Notes under the pieces: generated by a model
What the model saw: only the letters and a program-made list of their open reading frames with translations
Database searches by the model: none
What the model was told of the DNA's origin: nothing
Position numbers and translations under genes: made by a program
In this document: in pieces, positions 56,701 through 63,886 of the stretch
Layout of the letters: each line of letters begins with the position of its first letter
Position numbering within the stretch: position 1 is the stretch's first letter
NCBI GenBank assembly: GCA_039621445.1
Contig: CP154954.1
Coordinates: 10,497,521 to 10,561,520, forward strand
Direction of reading: 5' to 3'
Length of the DNA: 64,000 nt
Source: Euglena gracilis
Taxonomy: Eukaryota; Euglenida; Euglenophyceae; Euglenales

Positions 56701-57161
56701 TATTACAATCCCAGAAAATTTCGATGTCCAGTATCGACACTTACATAAAAAATCTGAAAAATGTCAAGAGATATGACTCGGCATTCAGGACATTGGTGAG
56801 CCAATTGTTGCACAAGGGGGTGCCCCTGCAGGACTGCACAGTCCACAGGATGGCTGAGGCCATCCTTGATCTCGCTGTCCACAGCCTCAACACTGCACGA
56901 AATGCATATGCAGCAGTTTTATTACTCCCAGGGTTTGGGTCATTGAGGTTTTCCCCTCTTTTGTCTCCATTGAAAAGGAAATGGAATTCCAATGTCTGCA
57001 AGTATGCCCATTTTTGGGACCCCACTGATTTCTTAGAAAACATCATCAGAAAATGCAAACCCCTCTCAGACCTATCTGTAAAGGAGCTCAGAAACCGACT
57101 CATCATCTGTTGGAGGCTGTTGGCCCTCCACAGGGGGGTTGATTTAGCCAGGACACAGTGA
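53703..57161 (+). CDS. DIRS element: long frame carrying RNase H C-terminus, methyltransferase-like and recombinase N-terminus
   Basis: This frame is open for 1152 codons. Only the part after about 56060 looks functional: ADSQVAVSYLTKWGG and WVPTKEQLADSLTRE (RNase H C-terminal half), then DMFCTPSNKKFHKF and PVYANPPWSIIPQW. The NPPW motif (residues 919-922) marks the adenine-methyltransferase-like domain of DIRS elements. About 230 residues of recombinase N-terminal region follow, ending with the box I arginine in LHRGVDLA (R1144). It stops at TGA 57159-57161, and the same frame continues beyond. Upstream of 56060 it overlaps the reverse transcriptase frame and is probably not translated. Confidence 0.7.
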   Translation: MISMKDATYLESSGAAEQQRTPAKAAEAGEDGVPAGAGATNMESQAALQGVSRKKPEVEKSGGAAGAGDDDGSGAEHQSVAVATPPPSNFPKNFQFQFYHGHGPWTLVARKSRRQRHQQPTVQRDRNGETGLEDYPRIFTSPPPTQGEHSKEKWKASRAWRPFPTRLWQPSSRVWRPAARLWQPSSRAWSPAARLWQPSSRAWRPAARLWKPDANTANLPQGKGMSNLPHSCLKHKSLRSCQSMQQAAPPSGTEGQWRPLYSESRGQRRPVEESRPQGQGRPFQSKSGGQWGPIYDSRSPHQPLGGRPKIGCNRAHPEDNQPPSLICTTPLQTQTFPHHSKSGGKPVLGKPYDRASCSPSDGATRGKDPSDGAWGIPRHITPRGAPLQGPAGQPSPLGQSRCQQRGIKPDKGGGYGRSYPPPSNVLKSSLQNPPRNIDSPENSERIRMCRGNQADPPTGGKTFCPLFHHFQKRRGKDQRKTDFRLSTVKSPFHPPEVQIGTHGKHLPISKKRLVLWKNRFERCLFPLKTAQQPGKTCLYAGGGGNLAVSSCMLWYKQPATEIYGSHESLGKEMEKGGKGGFHLPRRHFAVSPQQTDSSPTFGRNATGPFTGRFQIKPPQILFGAHSGNKAFGPVDQFEKRPTGDSSGKIKILEKGARQCAHSTKNELQKTQLHCGAGQKLFSLHAISQNSDRSTLQNGGFAHQVGLGPHPDHSSGSQRSDCGVKNVFTARGWQGISIQGLSGTLFRQQHLAMGGAGQGIRPKGAGFLEGPACPSYQPKRVASCSGNCKSTGQADSQVAVSYLTKWGGKKPYLNSILKPLLYHCQEKQINLQVVWVPTKEQLADSLTREQKDPGDYTLNPNIFHQILHIFRKDITPEVDMFCTPSNKKFHKFVCRYPHQGALLVDALRADLRDLPPVYANPPWSIIPQWVQRLMVTPDLRRLLIVPHWASTSWWRQLMSIRQPGSKVLLVPPQWALFTNCWGEEMPPPKVEVGLLDCVRQILQSQKISMSSIDTYIKNLKNVKRYDSAFRTLVSQLLHKGVPLQDCTVHRMAEAILDLAVHSLNTARNAYAAVLLLPGFGSLRFSPLLSPLKRKWNSNVCKYAHFWDPTDFLENIIRKCKPLSDLSVKELRNRLIICWRLLALHRGVDLARTQ
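53719..56100 (+). CDS. DIRS element: Gag-like region, reverse transcriptase and RNase H N-terminus
   Basis: This is a 793-residue frame. Residues 1 to about 380 are Gln/Gly/His/Pro-rich with tandem repeats (GYGSHHQGHGAQLQ type, then ANGGQ type), as in DIRS Gag-like proteins. From about residue 390 the reverse transcriptase is readable: FVPYFIISKKEG, LISDCRQLN, GKIDLKDAYFHLKL (Asp 514), FGISSLPQKFMALM and IYLDDILLLAP (YLDD at 578-581). RNase H begins LFSDSSTWQWGG (Asp 741) and HINQKEL, but the frame ends 30 residues later. The rest of RNase H is in the -1 frame. Confidence 0.85.
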   Translation: MQHTWSPAAQQSNKEPLRRQQKLEKMEFQQAPEQPTWKVKQRYKEFQGRNLKWRRAEEQQALETMTVQERNTSPWPSQPPHLPISRKIFNSSSTTAMDPGHWWPESRGDKDTNSPQSRGTEMGRQVWKTTPAFSHHHPPPRGNIPRRSGRHQGHGDPFRQGYGSHHQGYGAQLQGYGSHHQGHGAQLQGYGSHHQGHGAQLQGYGSQMQILQTCPRGKACPTYPTAVSNINPSGAVNQCSKQPPLQGQKANGGHYIQNQEANGGQWRNQDLKARAGHFNQNQEANGGQYMIQDHHISPWGGGPRLAATGPTQKIISPPALYVPPHCRHRPSLIIQNQGESLSLESPMTGPAAAPVMGQPGGRTPVMGPGESPDTLHPGVPPYKALQASLPHWVKAGASREVLNLIREGVMADLTLPPQMSLKVPFKTPQEILTAQKILREYECAGATRQIPPQEAKHFVPYFIISKKEGEKTKERLISDCRQLNLHFTPQKFRLEHMGNIFPYLRKGWFCGKIDLKDAYFHLKLHSSLEKHVCMQVGGEIWQFQAACFGISSLPQKFMALMRVWERKWRKEGKVVFIYLDDILLLAPSKQTAAQHLVEMQQDLLLAGFRLNLPKSCLEPTQEIKHLGQWINLKKGQLEIPQEKLKSLRKELGNVLTAQKMSCRKLSSIVGQVRSYLVSMPFLRILTDQLCKMVDLHTKWGWDHTLTIPQGVKDQIVELKTFLQPGVGRAFQSKACQELFSDSSTWQWGGLDKESGQKVQDFWRDLHVLHINQKELQAAVETVKALAKPTARWL
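54184..54345 (+). repeat. Intragenic 42-bp tandem repeat in Gag-like region
   Basis: About four copies of a 42-bp unit beginning GGCTATGGCAGCCATCATCA encode the 14-residue GYGSHHQG(Y/H)GAQLQ module. The unit length preserves the frame. Confidence 0.9.
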
Positions 57162-57640
57162 AAAATCAGTTTCGTGGGAGAAAAAATTTTCATTTTATTG
57201 CAAAGGAAAGGGTGGCAATTCCCCAGATGGGAGGAAGTTTTGAATTTGCCACACACCCTCCTCATAAGCCCCTGGCATTTATTGAAAGAATATGTGGAAA
57301 GGACAGCCCACATGATTGGGCACAAAAATAATTTGTTATGGTCTTTGGATGGAAAAAGACCTTTGACAGCAGAAAGAGTGAATTCACTTACCAGAGAAAT
57401 TCTGCAAGAGGGGGGGGTGGACACCACCCACTGGAAACCCCACAGCACCAGAGGAGCTGGGGTTTTATGGTGGAAAAATGCTGGTTTGCAAGTGGAAGAA
57501 GTCCAGCAATTGGGTCACTGGAAAAATTTTGTGGCATTCCAAGCTCATTATTTACGAATCGGTGTCGTTTCAAAAATTCAAAATATTATGGCCCAAAGGG
57601 GGGTGCACAGTACCTCACCATCTCGAAGTGCGGAGCCCGA
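57162..57640 (+). CDS. DIRS element: tyrosine recombinase C-terminal half
   Basis: It is in the same frame as 53703-57161, directly after its TGA. It contains KPHSTRGAG (His-x-x-Arg box, 57438-57464), QLGHWKNFVAF and AHYLR, whose Tyr (57549-57551) fits the nucleophile. With the box I Arg upstream of the stop, the R-H-x-x-R-H/W-Y set of tyrosine recombinases is complete. The frame stays open to 58496 through the terminal repeats, but the protein-like part ends near 57640. Confidence 0.8.
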
Positions 57641-57713
57641 ATGGTCTCGGACTCCCACGACAGAGGAAGGGGGAGGAAGGGACCAAGAGGGCGAAGCACA
57701 AGAAGATGGTGAG
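57612..57713 (+). repeat. DIRS element: internal complementary region
   Basis: The first half, ACCTCACCATCTCGAAGTGC then GGAGCCCGAATGGTC, is complementary to the left outer edge. The second half (TCTCGGACTCCCACGACAGA to GAAGATGGTGAG) is complementary to 58023-58088. The fusion point is around 57645-57650. Confidence 0.92.
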
Positions 57714-57929
57714 CCCAACCCCCCCACCCAAAAAATCAGCAGAAAAAGAAAGACATCCCAACCAGAAAGGGGACCCCCAAAAAAGCAACCCCGACCACCC
57801 ACCCAGAAACACAAAGAGAGACAACCATCCCCATCGAGGGGGGGGGCCCACCAAGCAAACATGGGAGAAGGGGGGGGCGGGGCCACGACGGTTCAGCTTC
57901 GCCAAGGTGTCGGAGGAGGCCTCATCATC

Positions 57930-58088
57930 GCCAACTCCGGCAACAAAGGCGCAGTAAGAAGCACCCCCCGCGCACGCACAAACACACCAGAACAGAACAG
58001 CCGGAAAGGAAAGCAGGACCTCACCATCTTCTTGTGCTTCGCCCTCTTGGTCCCTTCCTCCCCCTTCCTCTGTCGTGGGAGTCCGAGA
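57930..58088 (+). repeat. DIRS element: right inverted terminal repeat
   Basis: 57930-58026 is the reverse complement of the left terminal repeat interior. 58023-58088 is a unique outer edge matching the complement of 57647-57713 nearly perfectly. The edge is placed at GTCCGAGA, where similarity to the internal region stops. Confidence 0.88.
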
Positions 58089-58093
58089 AATTT

Positions 58094-58270
58094 GTGTCGT
58101 ACTCCCTCGAGGAAAGCCGACGAGGGAGGAAGGGACACCGAGGGCGAAGCACAAAGACATTGTGAGGCCATGCCTTGCTGTCCGGCGGTCTGCTGTGACT
58201 GTTTGGTGTGCTGGGTTAGGGGGTCCCGCTTAGGGCCGCGTCGCCAGAGTTGGCTGCATCGTCCCCGACG
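58094..58270 (-). repeat. Second DIRS-like element: right inverted terminal repeat
   Basis: The outer edge GTGTCGTACTCCCTCGAGG starts 5 bp after the right edge of element 1. The outer 79 bp are complementary to the internal region. The inner limit is estimated because the partner left repeat is missing. Confidence 0.7.
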
Positions 58271-58397
58271 TGGCGACCATGGCGCCGGTTCTTTGCCTGG
58301 GGGGGTCCGGCCACCCCACCTCCCCCCCCCCCGGCCCCCATCTTCTGACCGAGGGCGTTTGAAGACAATTTTTCCTATATGGGTGGGGGGGGTCGGG

Positions 58398-58500
58398 CTC
58401 ACAATGTCCTTGTGCTTCGCCCTCGGTGTCCCTTCCCCCCTGTGGGCTTGCCTCGAGGGAGTACGAGACACCTCGGGCTCCGCACTTTGCCATTGAGAGG
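58398..58500 (-). repeat. Second DIRS-like element: internal complementary region
   Basis: On the plus strand TCACAATGTCCTTGTGCTTC, GCCCTCGGTGTCCCTTCC and CCTCGAGGGAGTACGAGAC pair with 58094-58172 in inverted orientation. It then runs into CTCGGGCTCCGCACTTTGCC, the left-edge half. Confidence 0.85.
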
Positions 58501-59899
58501 CCAGATTGTGCACTGAAAAAATGGGGGCCAGGACATTCTCCAAAGCATTTTGGGCACCAAGTCTTTGATAATGGGCTGCGAAAGCCTCCACCCCCTTCAA
58601 CTGACCAATTTCACAAACTTCTTGGGCAGAAAGGCCCAAGTTTTTGAGCAAACCAACCCCAGCCCCTCTGGTGGAGTGGGGTCCCCACACCTGGGGTGGT
58701 ACCCCATGCTGGGCCAAAAAGTTTTTGGTTATGGAGGCAACGGTATCTGCCTTAATGACTTTTTAGGAGGTTTTAACATAATTAAAAGGGGGCCCCCAGG
58801 TTACACAGAGCAACGTGTTGCCGCCACATAAGACATCATCAAATGAAAGGGACTGATTTGGGGGCACTGGGTAACAGAGACAACTCTCTCCCACTTGTGA
58901 ATTTTTGACCTTTACGTTTGATTTTGATGTAGGGTGCCACCACCCCAACATGCTGGTGGTTCTTTGGACCTGTGCCAAATCAGACGAACGATATAAACAG
59001 AGGATACGTGAACAGCGGCTCGAAGTAGTGATTCTTGCAAGGTTTAAAACATCAGGGTCACGCAAACGAAGAGCTGGGGGTTGATTGTCGACGCTTGCGA
59101 TGAGCATCACGTCACTTCCTAGGTTTTCATCCCGGGCAACAGGGTCCCTCAACAGCTTCCTCCTCTTAATTGTGCGGATGGAGTGTGTCCACAGGCGCAG
59201 TTTCAGTGCTGATTGTTACTCCCTCTGGTTTGGGGTCTCCAACACGTGCGGCAGAGGACTTAATATCCTGTCACGTGCTGTTTTTTTGTGCAGGTTTTTG
59301 TCTGCCGCCACGTTGTTGCCCCTGAAGATTTGGAGAAGGTCCTGCGGGAACTCTGAATTTGGACATAGGACGGAGGGTACGGCCTTGCGGAAATTCTTAA
59401 TAAAACTCCGTATCTGACCCATGCATTTGTAGGCGGATCTAAGCTTGAACTTTCCCTCTGGCTGCAAGCTGAAGTGGGAAAGTATTTTGGGAAGAAAACC
59501 CGGAATTTCTAGAAACTATTTTTGTCGAAAATGGAACTCAGAATACGAAGAGTTCATTTGGGATTATGAGGAGAATTTACGGACTGTTCAGGCTTCCATG
59601 TGGTCTTTGCATGCCCAGAGGCCGCAGGTGAAGGGGTTTACACTGAAGCTGAAAAGTCTCTGGATTACTGGATTGAATGAAGCTGGCTCAGTCAGTGTGC
59701 AATAATGGAGGTTGATAGGGTGCATACAGGGGAGGAGAAAAAGTCGTGCGTTCGTGCAAACTGCGTAAGTTCGTGTGTCTGGAACCTCTCTAGCCCAAGG
59801 TTGCACAGTCCTGTGGCCAGTAAGGAGCACGATGGGCCGCAGCCCAATCTGTCATTCCCTCTTTTTTAAGGCTCTGATTAGGTGGCATTACGTCATTCC

Positions 59900-60515
59900 C
59901 TAGTTCGTTTCTTACTGATGTGACTCATAACCAGGCGACAGGCTCCGTAGCCGAAATAACCGAGTTCGGTTTTCATGACTTTACAGTTTTCCAAACATGT
60001 CCTCAAAAATTCTTCCAAGAGTTTTGAATGATCAGTCTCATTTGGTGAACCGATTCAAAAATCATGGAAAAGGCTCCACAAAGTATATTTTCGAAAATTG
60101 GTTTCATTTCATTCTTTTATTGGACGATCCAACAAAAAATATCCATCATTTCTTGAAACATCCCCGGCGCTTGTTGCAAGCCAAAAGGAATTCATAGCCA
60201 TCGGAAGCATCTTCCACTTGGAGTTGTGAAATTCGTTAAGTCTTGGGCATGGTTTTTTAGAGAAAATGGCACAAAAACCACTTCATAAATTCAATTTCTT
60301 TGAATTTAGACGAAGAAAGTTGTTCGATGAGTCGTTCCATGTTGGGGAGGTAACTGGCGTGGGTCTTTGTCCTCTTGTTCAGCTTTTGATGTTTACACAC
60401 CATTGGTCTCGTCAGATGCTTTCTTTGCTACTATCAAAGTCAGTGGGCCAAAACGCGGAAACGTCCCCGGCGAGAATACTTCGACAAGGTTGGCTTGGAC
60501 CAACTCCTCGACTTG
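59900..60515 (-). pseudogene. Decayed Ty3/gypsy-type reverse transcriptase
   Basis: Reading leftward on the minus strand through several frame changes and stops: VEELVQANLVEVFSPGTFPR and LTLIVAKK (60512-60420), KLNKRTKTHASYLPNMERLI then EQLSS (about 60390-60310). Then IPFGLQQAPGMFQEMMDIF (about 60190-60130) and HSKLLEEFLRTCLENCKVM then ELGYFGYGACRLVMSH (about 60035-59925). These correspond in order to the S-P-x-x-P-KK, LN-x-x-T-x-x-x-Y-x-L-P, PFGL-x-x-A-P-x-x-F-Q and H-x-x-x-L-x-x-V-x-x-x-L/K-C segments. The YxDD segment is not intact. No integrase is visible. Confidence 0.72.
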
Positions 60516-61063
60516 ATTTTCAGTTTCCTACTCATCTTTTTTCGCGTGGGACAACATTTACCTCTCATCGGAAAGTTTTCAATTTTATTTTTCAAGTCGA
60601 TATGAACCACGGCTAGTTTGAGTGTTTTTCCAATGGCGATGTTTTGCAAGCGTCCGAACACTTCCTTCAGTGTGCAAGAGTGCAAGAGTTGTGCCGCCGG
60701 TGGGCCAGTTGGGCAAGGAATCTATCCATCCCTTGGAAAGCCAATGGCAATTAAAAAATTGGATCAACCCCAAAAAATGAGGTGTCTACGTGCTTTTCTT
60801 GGGGTTGCAAAATATGAAAACTCCTATTTGAAGGATTTTCCCTTGCCCATATTTTTGCGTTCCTTCAGTATAAGCACAAAGCTTCTTGATTGGTGGGCAA
60901 TAAGGGCTTCAAGGAATTTTTATGTTGGGAATCATCCGACATTGAAAAATATAATAAAACATTGAAAAATACGATATATGAAAAATAAATCACTGTTTGT
61001 TTGCAGTGAATTAATTTTGCAAAATTTAATCCAGACAAACCATGTCTTTTAAGAGAGGATGCT

Positions 61064-61345
61064 AGTGTACGTCCCCTGCCACTATTCCCACTGCCTGTCG
61101 GCCTACTTAAACCTTCCCGTGGGAACAGAACCAGGAGAGAAACAAAAAAAAGTCTTTCACTTAACTATTAGTTTTTATTGCCTTTGGGCGTATGCAGAGC
61201 ACAACGCAAACCAGGTTGTGATTTTGGAACTTCAGTTCCACAATGTTCTCCTATCAGAGATTTGATCTTGAAATTGCCTTTGATCATGCTTTTGATGACA
61301 TGAAAAAAATAATACCACCTGTGAAAAGAGGGGCAGATCCGAGAT
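61064..61345. repeat. 282-bp direct repeat, left copy (possible LTR)
   Basis: It begins AGTGTACGTCCC and ends GATCCGAGAT. It is about 90% similar to 63605-63886 with matching length. On the minus strand it contains AATAAAAAC, a possible polyadenylation signal, and it is open for a shared short peptide. It could be the 3' LTR of a minus-strand element, but no clean TG...CA ends or primer-binding site was recognised. Confidence 0.8.
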
Positions 61346-61999
61346 TGGCCCTATTATTACGGTGTGCGCGCTGTACGCTGTGCGTCTTCTTACTGGCGGC
61401 ATATACCGCTGCGAAGTCTGCACAGCGCAGCGCGAGCACGGTGTTGTCGATGGGGTATCCCCAGAGGCGTATACCCCATAGTAATGGACTATCGCCCAAG
61501 AGAAGGGAGCATTTTGGCAAATGTGCCCGGGTTGATGTGGTTGGAGGAGAGGGGGGGGTACGCACGAACAAAAAAATTTGTCATTGCAACAAGTGCAAAG
61601 ATCCTCACGATCCTTGGTAACCGTATCGGTGTTACCCATGTGTATTTTGCAGCTTACACAGCTACAGGATTATCTCAGCCAAACGCCAAAGCACCGGTGA
61701 GATGATTTGGAAACCCATCATAGGTTTCAGAGGTTGAGAAAATAAGTTAAAAAAATGATATGAAGCCAAGCTTCGCTGTCCCTTTGGGACTGTTCGTGAC
61801 ACCGAAAACGGTGATGCACAAAACAAAATGTATGTTGTCAAGCATGTTGTGGTAACTATCCACCAAGGCAAAATAATGTATGACACAAAAAAATACACCA
61901 ACATGTTTTGAGCCATAGGCTCTTTAATGACACCATGATGGTGCTGCACGTGATATTTCGCCAAATATCGATTCTGGATTCGGAAATGTGAAAAAGTGG

Positions 62000-63536
62000 G
62001 TTGGAAATAACCATAAATTCTGCGATTCGCATGATGGTCCTAAAACCTACTCGCAATATTTGTGATTTGGGTATGAAAACATGCAATTTCAGCATGAACT
62101 TCACCACAATGACGAGATTTTTGCTCCAACCGAGAAAGTCTTTCCTCCAATTCTTGCACATAAGTTCTGGGAGCAAAACTTTCACACTGTTGTGCAATAA
62201 AGTAACCCCCCCCCAAATAACACCCCCCCGGTGTGTTTTTTGGGCACCCGAACTGGGGCCCCCAGGGGGTGTTATTTGGGGGGGTTATTTTTACATGGAA
62301 AACCAAAGGAAAACAGGGGGGGGTGTTATATGGGCGCTCGAAATCGGCCCCCGAGGGGGGGGGTGTTATTTGGGGGGGGGGGTGTTATTTGGGGGGTGGT
62401 GTTATTTGGGGGGGTTTAGGAATCACCGCTCAGTTGGAAAATGCGCTGTTGCGCTTCCTGAAAAGAAGTTGCAAGGGTGTAAAACTGCTCCAATGTAATA
62501 AATTTCCCCAATTCGGGAATTCAAAACCTTTGCTGTAATTGCAGAAAACTTGCCGTAATTGTCTCCACTTGATCAGACAAAGCCTGCAAACTAAGTTGCA
62601 AGTGGGAAAATTTTGAATCATTGCAGCATTGTGTTTCACACACCGTCTCACTCACCTTTTGGAATTTTTGTGGCAATTGTGCCTGCAAATGTGTCTCAAA
62701 TCTTTGGCGCAAATTTGTCAATTCCATACAGGGCAATGCAGGAAAGGGACCCGTATCGGGTGGTGCTTGGAATTGTCCTATAGGACTTGGATCTGTGAGC
62801 ACATGGGGAGGTTGGATAAAACATGGTGTTTCTAACCCACACTCAACAAAAATTTGATGTGGCGCAACCGCCTCAGAATCAAATCTGCCTATCGGCATTA
62901 GTGCGAGATCTCGCTGGGCAGAATAGCTGTCAGCCGATCGGCTTTCCACCAAAAGGGGTTGTGCCCGATAGAGCTGGAGTCGATAGGTGTGGAGGAGGTG
63001 GGGGAGCCCATTTGGCGCGGGGATTGCGAGACACACACATGTAGGTGTCACCCACACTGAGAGGGGGGATTACCTGTTGGTTGAGCCGCCGTTAGATGTG
63101 GACCCCGTTGGGGCTGGGAATGCTCAATAGAGCTGGGCATTTGGGTCAGGGGATGCTCAATAGAGCTGGGGAAGGGAACTATGGAGTGTGGCACACCCTG
63201 GATGGGGAAGTGCTCGAAAGAGCTGAATGTGTCCCCCGATAGGGATGAACAAGCTTGTAGGAGCCTATTATCCTCCTGCAACAATGCATAACAATTGCTT
63301 CTAAAAGAACTAGTCAATTCTTTGTAATACATGAGGGTGTTGGTGCTTGAGCTCTGCATATTTTCGGTTTGCAGAAACAAACACAAGCAAACACCAAAAG
63401 GTAAGCAAAGGAACAAACGTAGAAGGATGTGGCAGCGTATACAGCCCACAGCCTCCTGAAGCTTGTACCTGTGCTTAGCGGTTGGCTCCAAACAGCTCGT
63501 GGATGCTTTGTAGCCTATACGATTAGCACCACTCAC
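62000..63536 (-). pseudogene. Gag-like or unidentified coiled-coil reading frame between the direct repeats
   Basis: Reading leftward, a 162-codon frame (63536-63048) overlaps a 178-codon frame (63057-62521) rich in Gln, Ser, Pro and Leu (RQRFETHLQAQLPQKFQKV, LSLQALSDQVETITASFLQL). After an in-frame TGA the same frame goes on (IPELGKFITLEQFYTLATSF) to the inserted element at 62418. Beyond the insert it continues with RTYVQELEERLSRLEQK. The helical, Gln-rich character suits a Gag-like or structural coiled-coil protein. No zinc knuckle or protease is present. Confidence 0.5.
62203..62418. mobile_element. TA-flanked poly-C inverted-repeat element inserted in a reading frame
   Basis: The left end is TAACCCCCCCCCAAATAACA and the right end GTGTTATTTGGGGGGGTTTA. 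GGTGTTATTTGGGGGG is repeated inside. Removing the 216 bp from one TA to the other, leaving one TA, rejoins the minus-strand coiled-coil frame without a shift. That supports both the boundaries and a TA target duplication. Confidence 0.85.
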
Positions 63537-63604
63537 CGTTTGAAGTCACCCGTTAAGATGAGGGTGGGAGAAGGGGCGTAGGAAAGAAACCGAATCTGCT
63601 ACCA

Positions 63605-63886
63605 AGTGTACGTCCCGTGACTCTATTCCCGCTGCTTGTCGGCCTACTTAAACCCTCCCGTGCGAACAGAACCAGGAGAGTAACCAAAAAAGGTCTTTCA
63701 CTTAAATATTAGTTTTTATTGTCTTTGGGCTTATGCAGAGCACAAGGCAAACCAGGATGTGATTTTGGAACTTCAGTTCCACAATGTTCTCCTATAGGAG
63801 ATTTGATCTTGAAAATGCCTTTGATCAGGCTTTTGATGACATGAATAAAATAATACCACCTGTGAAGGGAGGGACAGATCCGAGAT
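63605..63886. repeat. 282-bp direct repeat, right copy (possible LTR)
   Basis: This is the partner of 61064-61345. For an element read on the minus strand this would be the 5' copy, just upstream of the coiled-coil frame that starts at 63536. The span of the pair is 2.82 kb. Confidence 0.8.

Larger units (their letters stand above)
53442..58088 (+). mobile_element. Structurally complete DIRS-1-like retrotransposon
   Basis: The 4.65-kb element has the three sequence landmarks of DIRS elements: left inverted terminal repeat (53442-53563), internal complementary region (57612-57713) and right inverted terminal repeat (57930-58088). The internal region is the complement of the left outer edge fused to the complement of the right outer edge, as in the circular-intermediate model for DIRS-1. 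Between them lie Gag-like, reverse transcriptase, RNase H, methyltransferase-like and tyrosine recombinase sequences. There is no LTR, integrase or target duplication. One frame change in RNase H and one in-frame TGA in the recombinase suggest it is inactive. Confidence 0.9.
57893..59152 (-). pseudogene. Tyrosine recombinase of second DIRS-like element, one in-frame stop
   Basis: Reading leftward from 59152 the frame gives RCSRILCLYRSSDLAQVQ (box I Arg), then a TAA at 58763-58765. The same frame then continues with ADTVASITKNFLAQHG, GPHSTRGAGVGLLKNLG, EVCEIGQLKGVEAFAAHYQR (His-x-x-Arg and Tyr). Alignment by eye with element 1 is continuous through both. An additional N-terminal piece in another frame lies at 59467-59216. 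The stop and frame break indicate a pseudogene unless stops are suppressed. Confidence 0.75.
58094..59467 (-). mobile_element. 5'-truncated second DIRS-like element, tail to tail with the first
   Basis: On the minus strand it has a recombinase, then an internal complementary region (58398-58500), then a right terminal repeat (58094 to about 58270). The internal region matches the complement of the right edge (58094-58172) and contains GCAAAGTGCGGAGCCCGA, equivalent to the left-edge half in element 1. Its sequence is clearly diverged from element 1, so it is a different subfamily. No methyltransferase, reverse transcriptase or left terminal repeat is found upstream. The copy is broken near 59470. 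Confidence 0.85.

Noticed and set aside
57893-58496. The 3' extension of the recombinase frame (57640-58496) and the minus-strand extension to 57893 as protein domains
   Set aside because: These stretches lie in the inverted terminal and internal complementary regions. Their openness reflects GC composition and inverted repetition, not coding.
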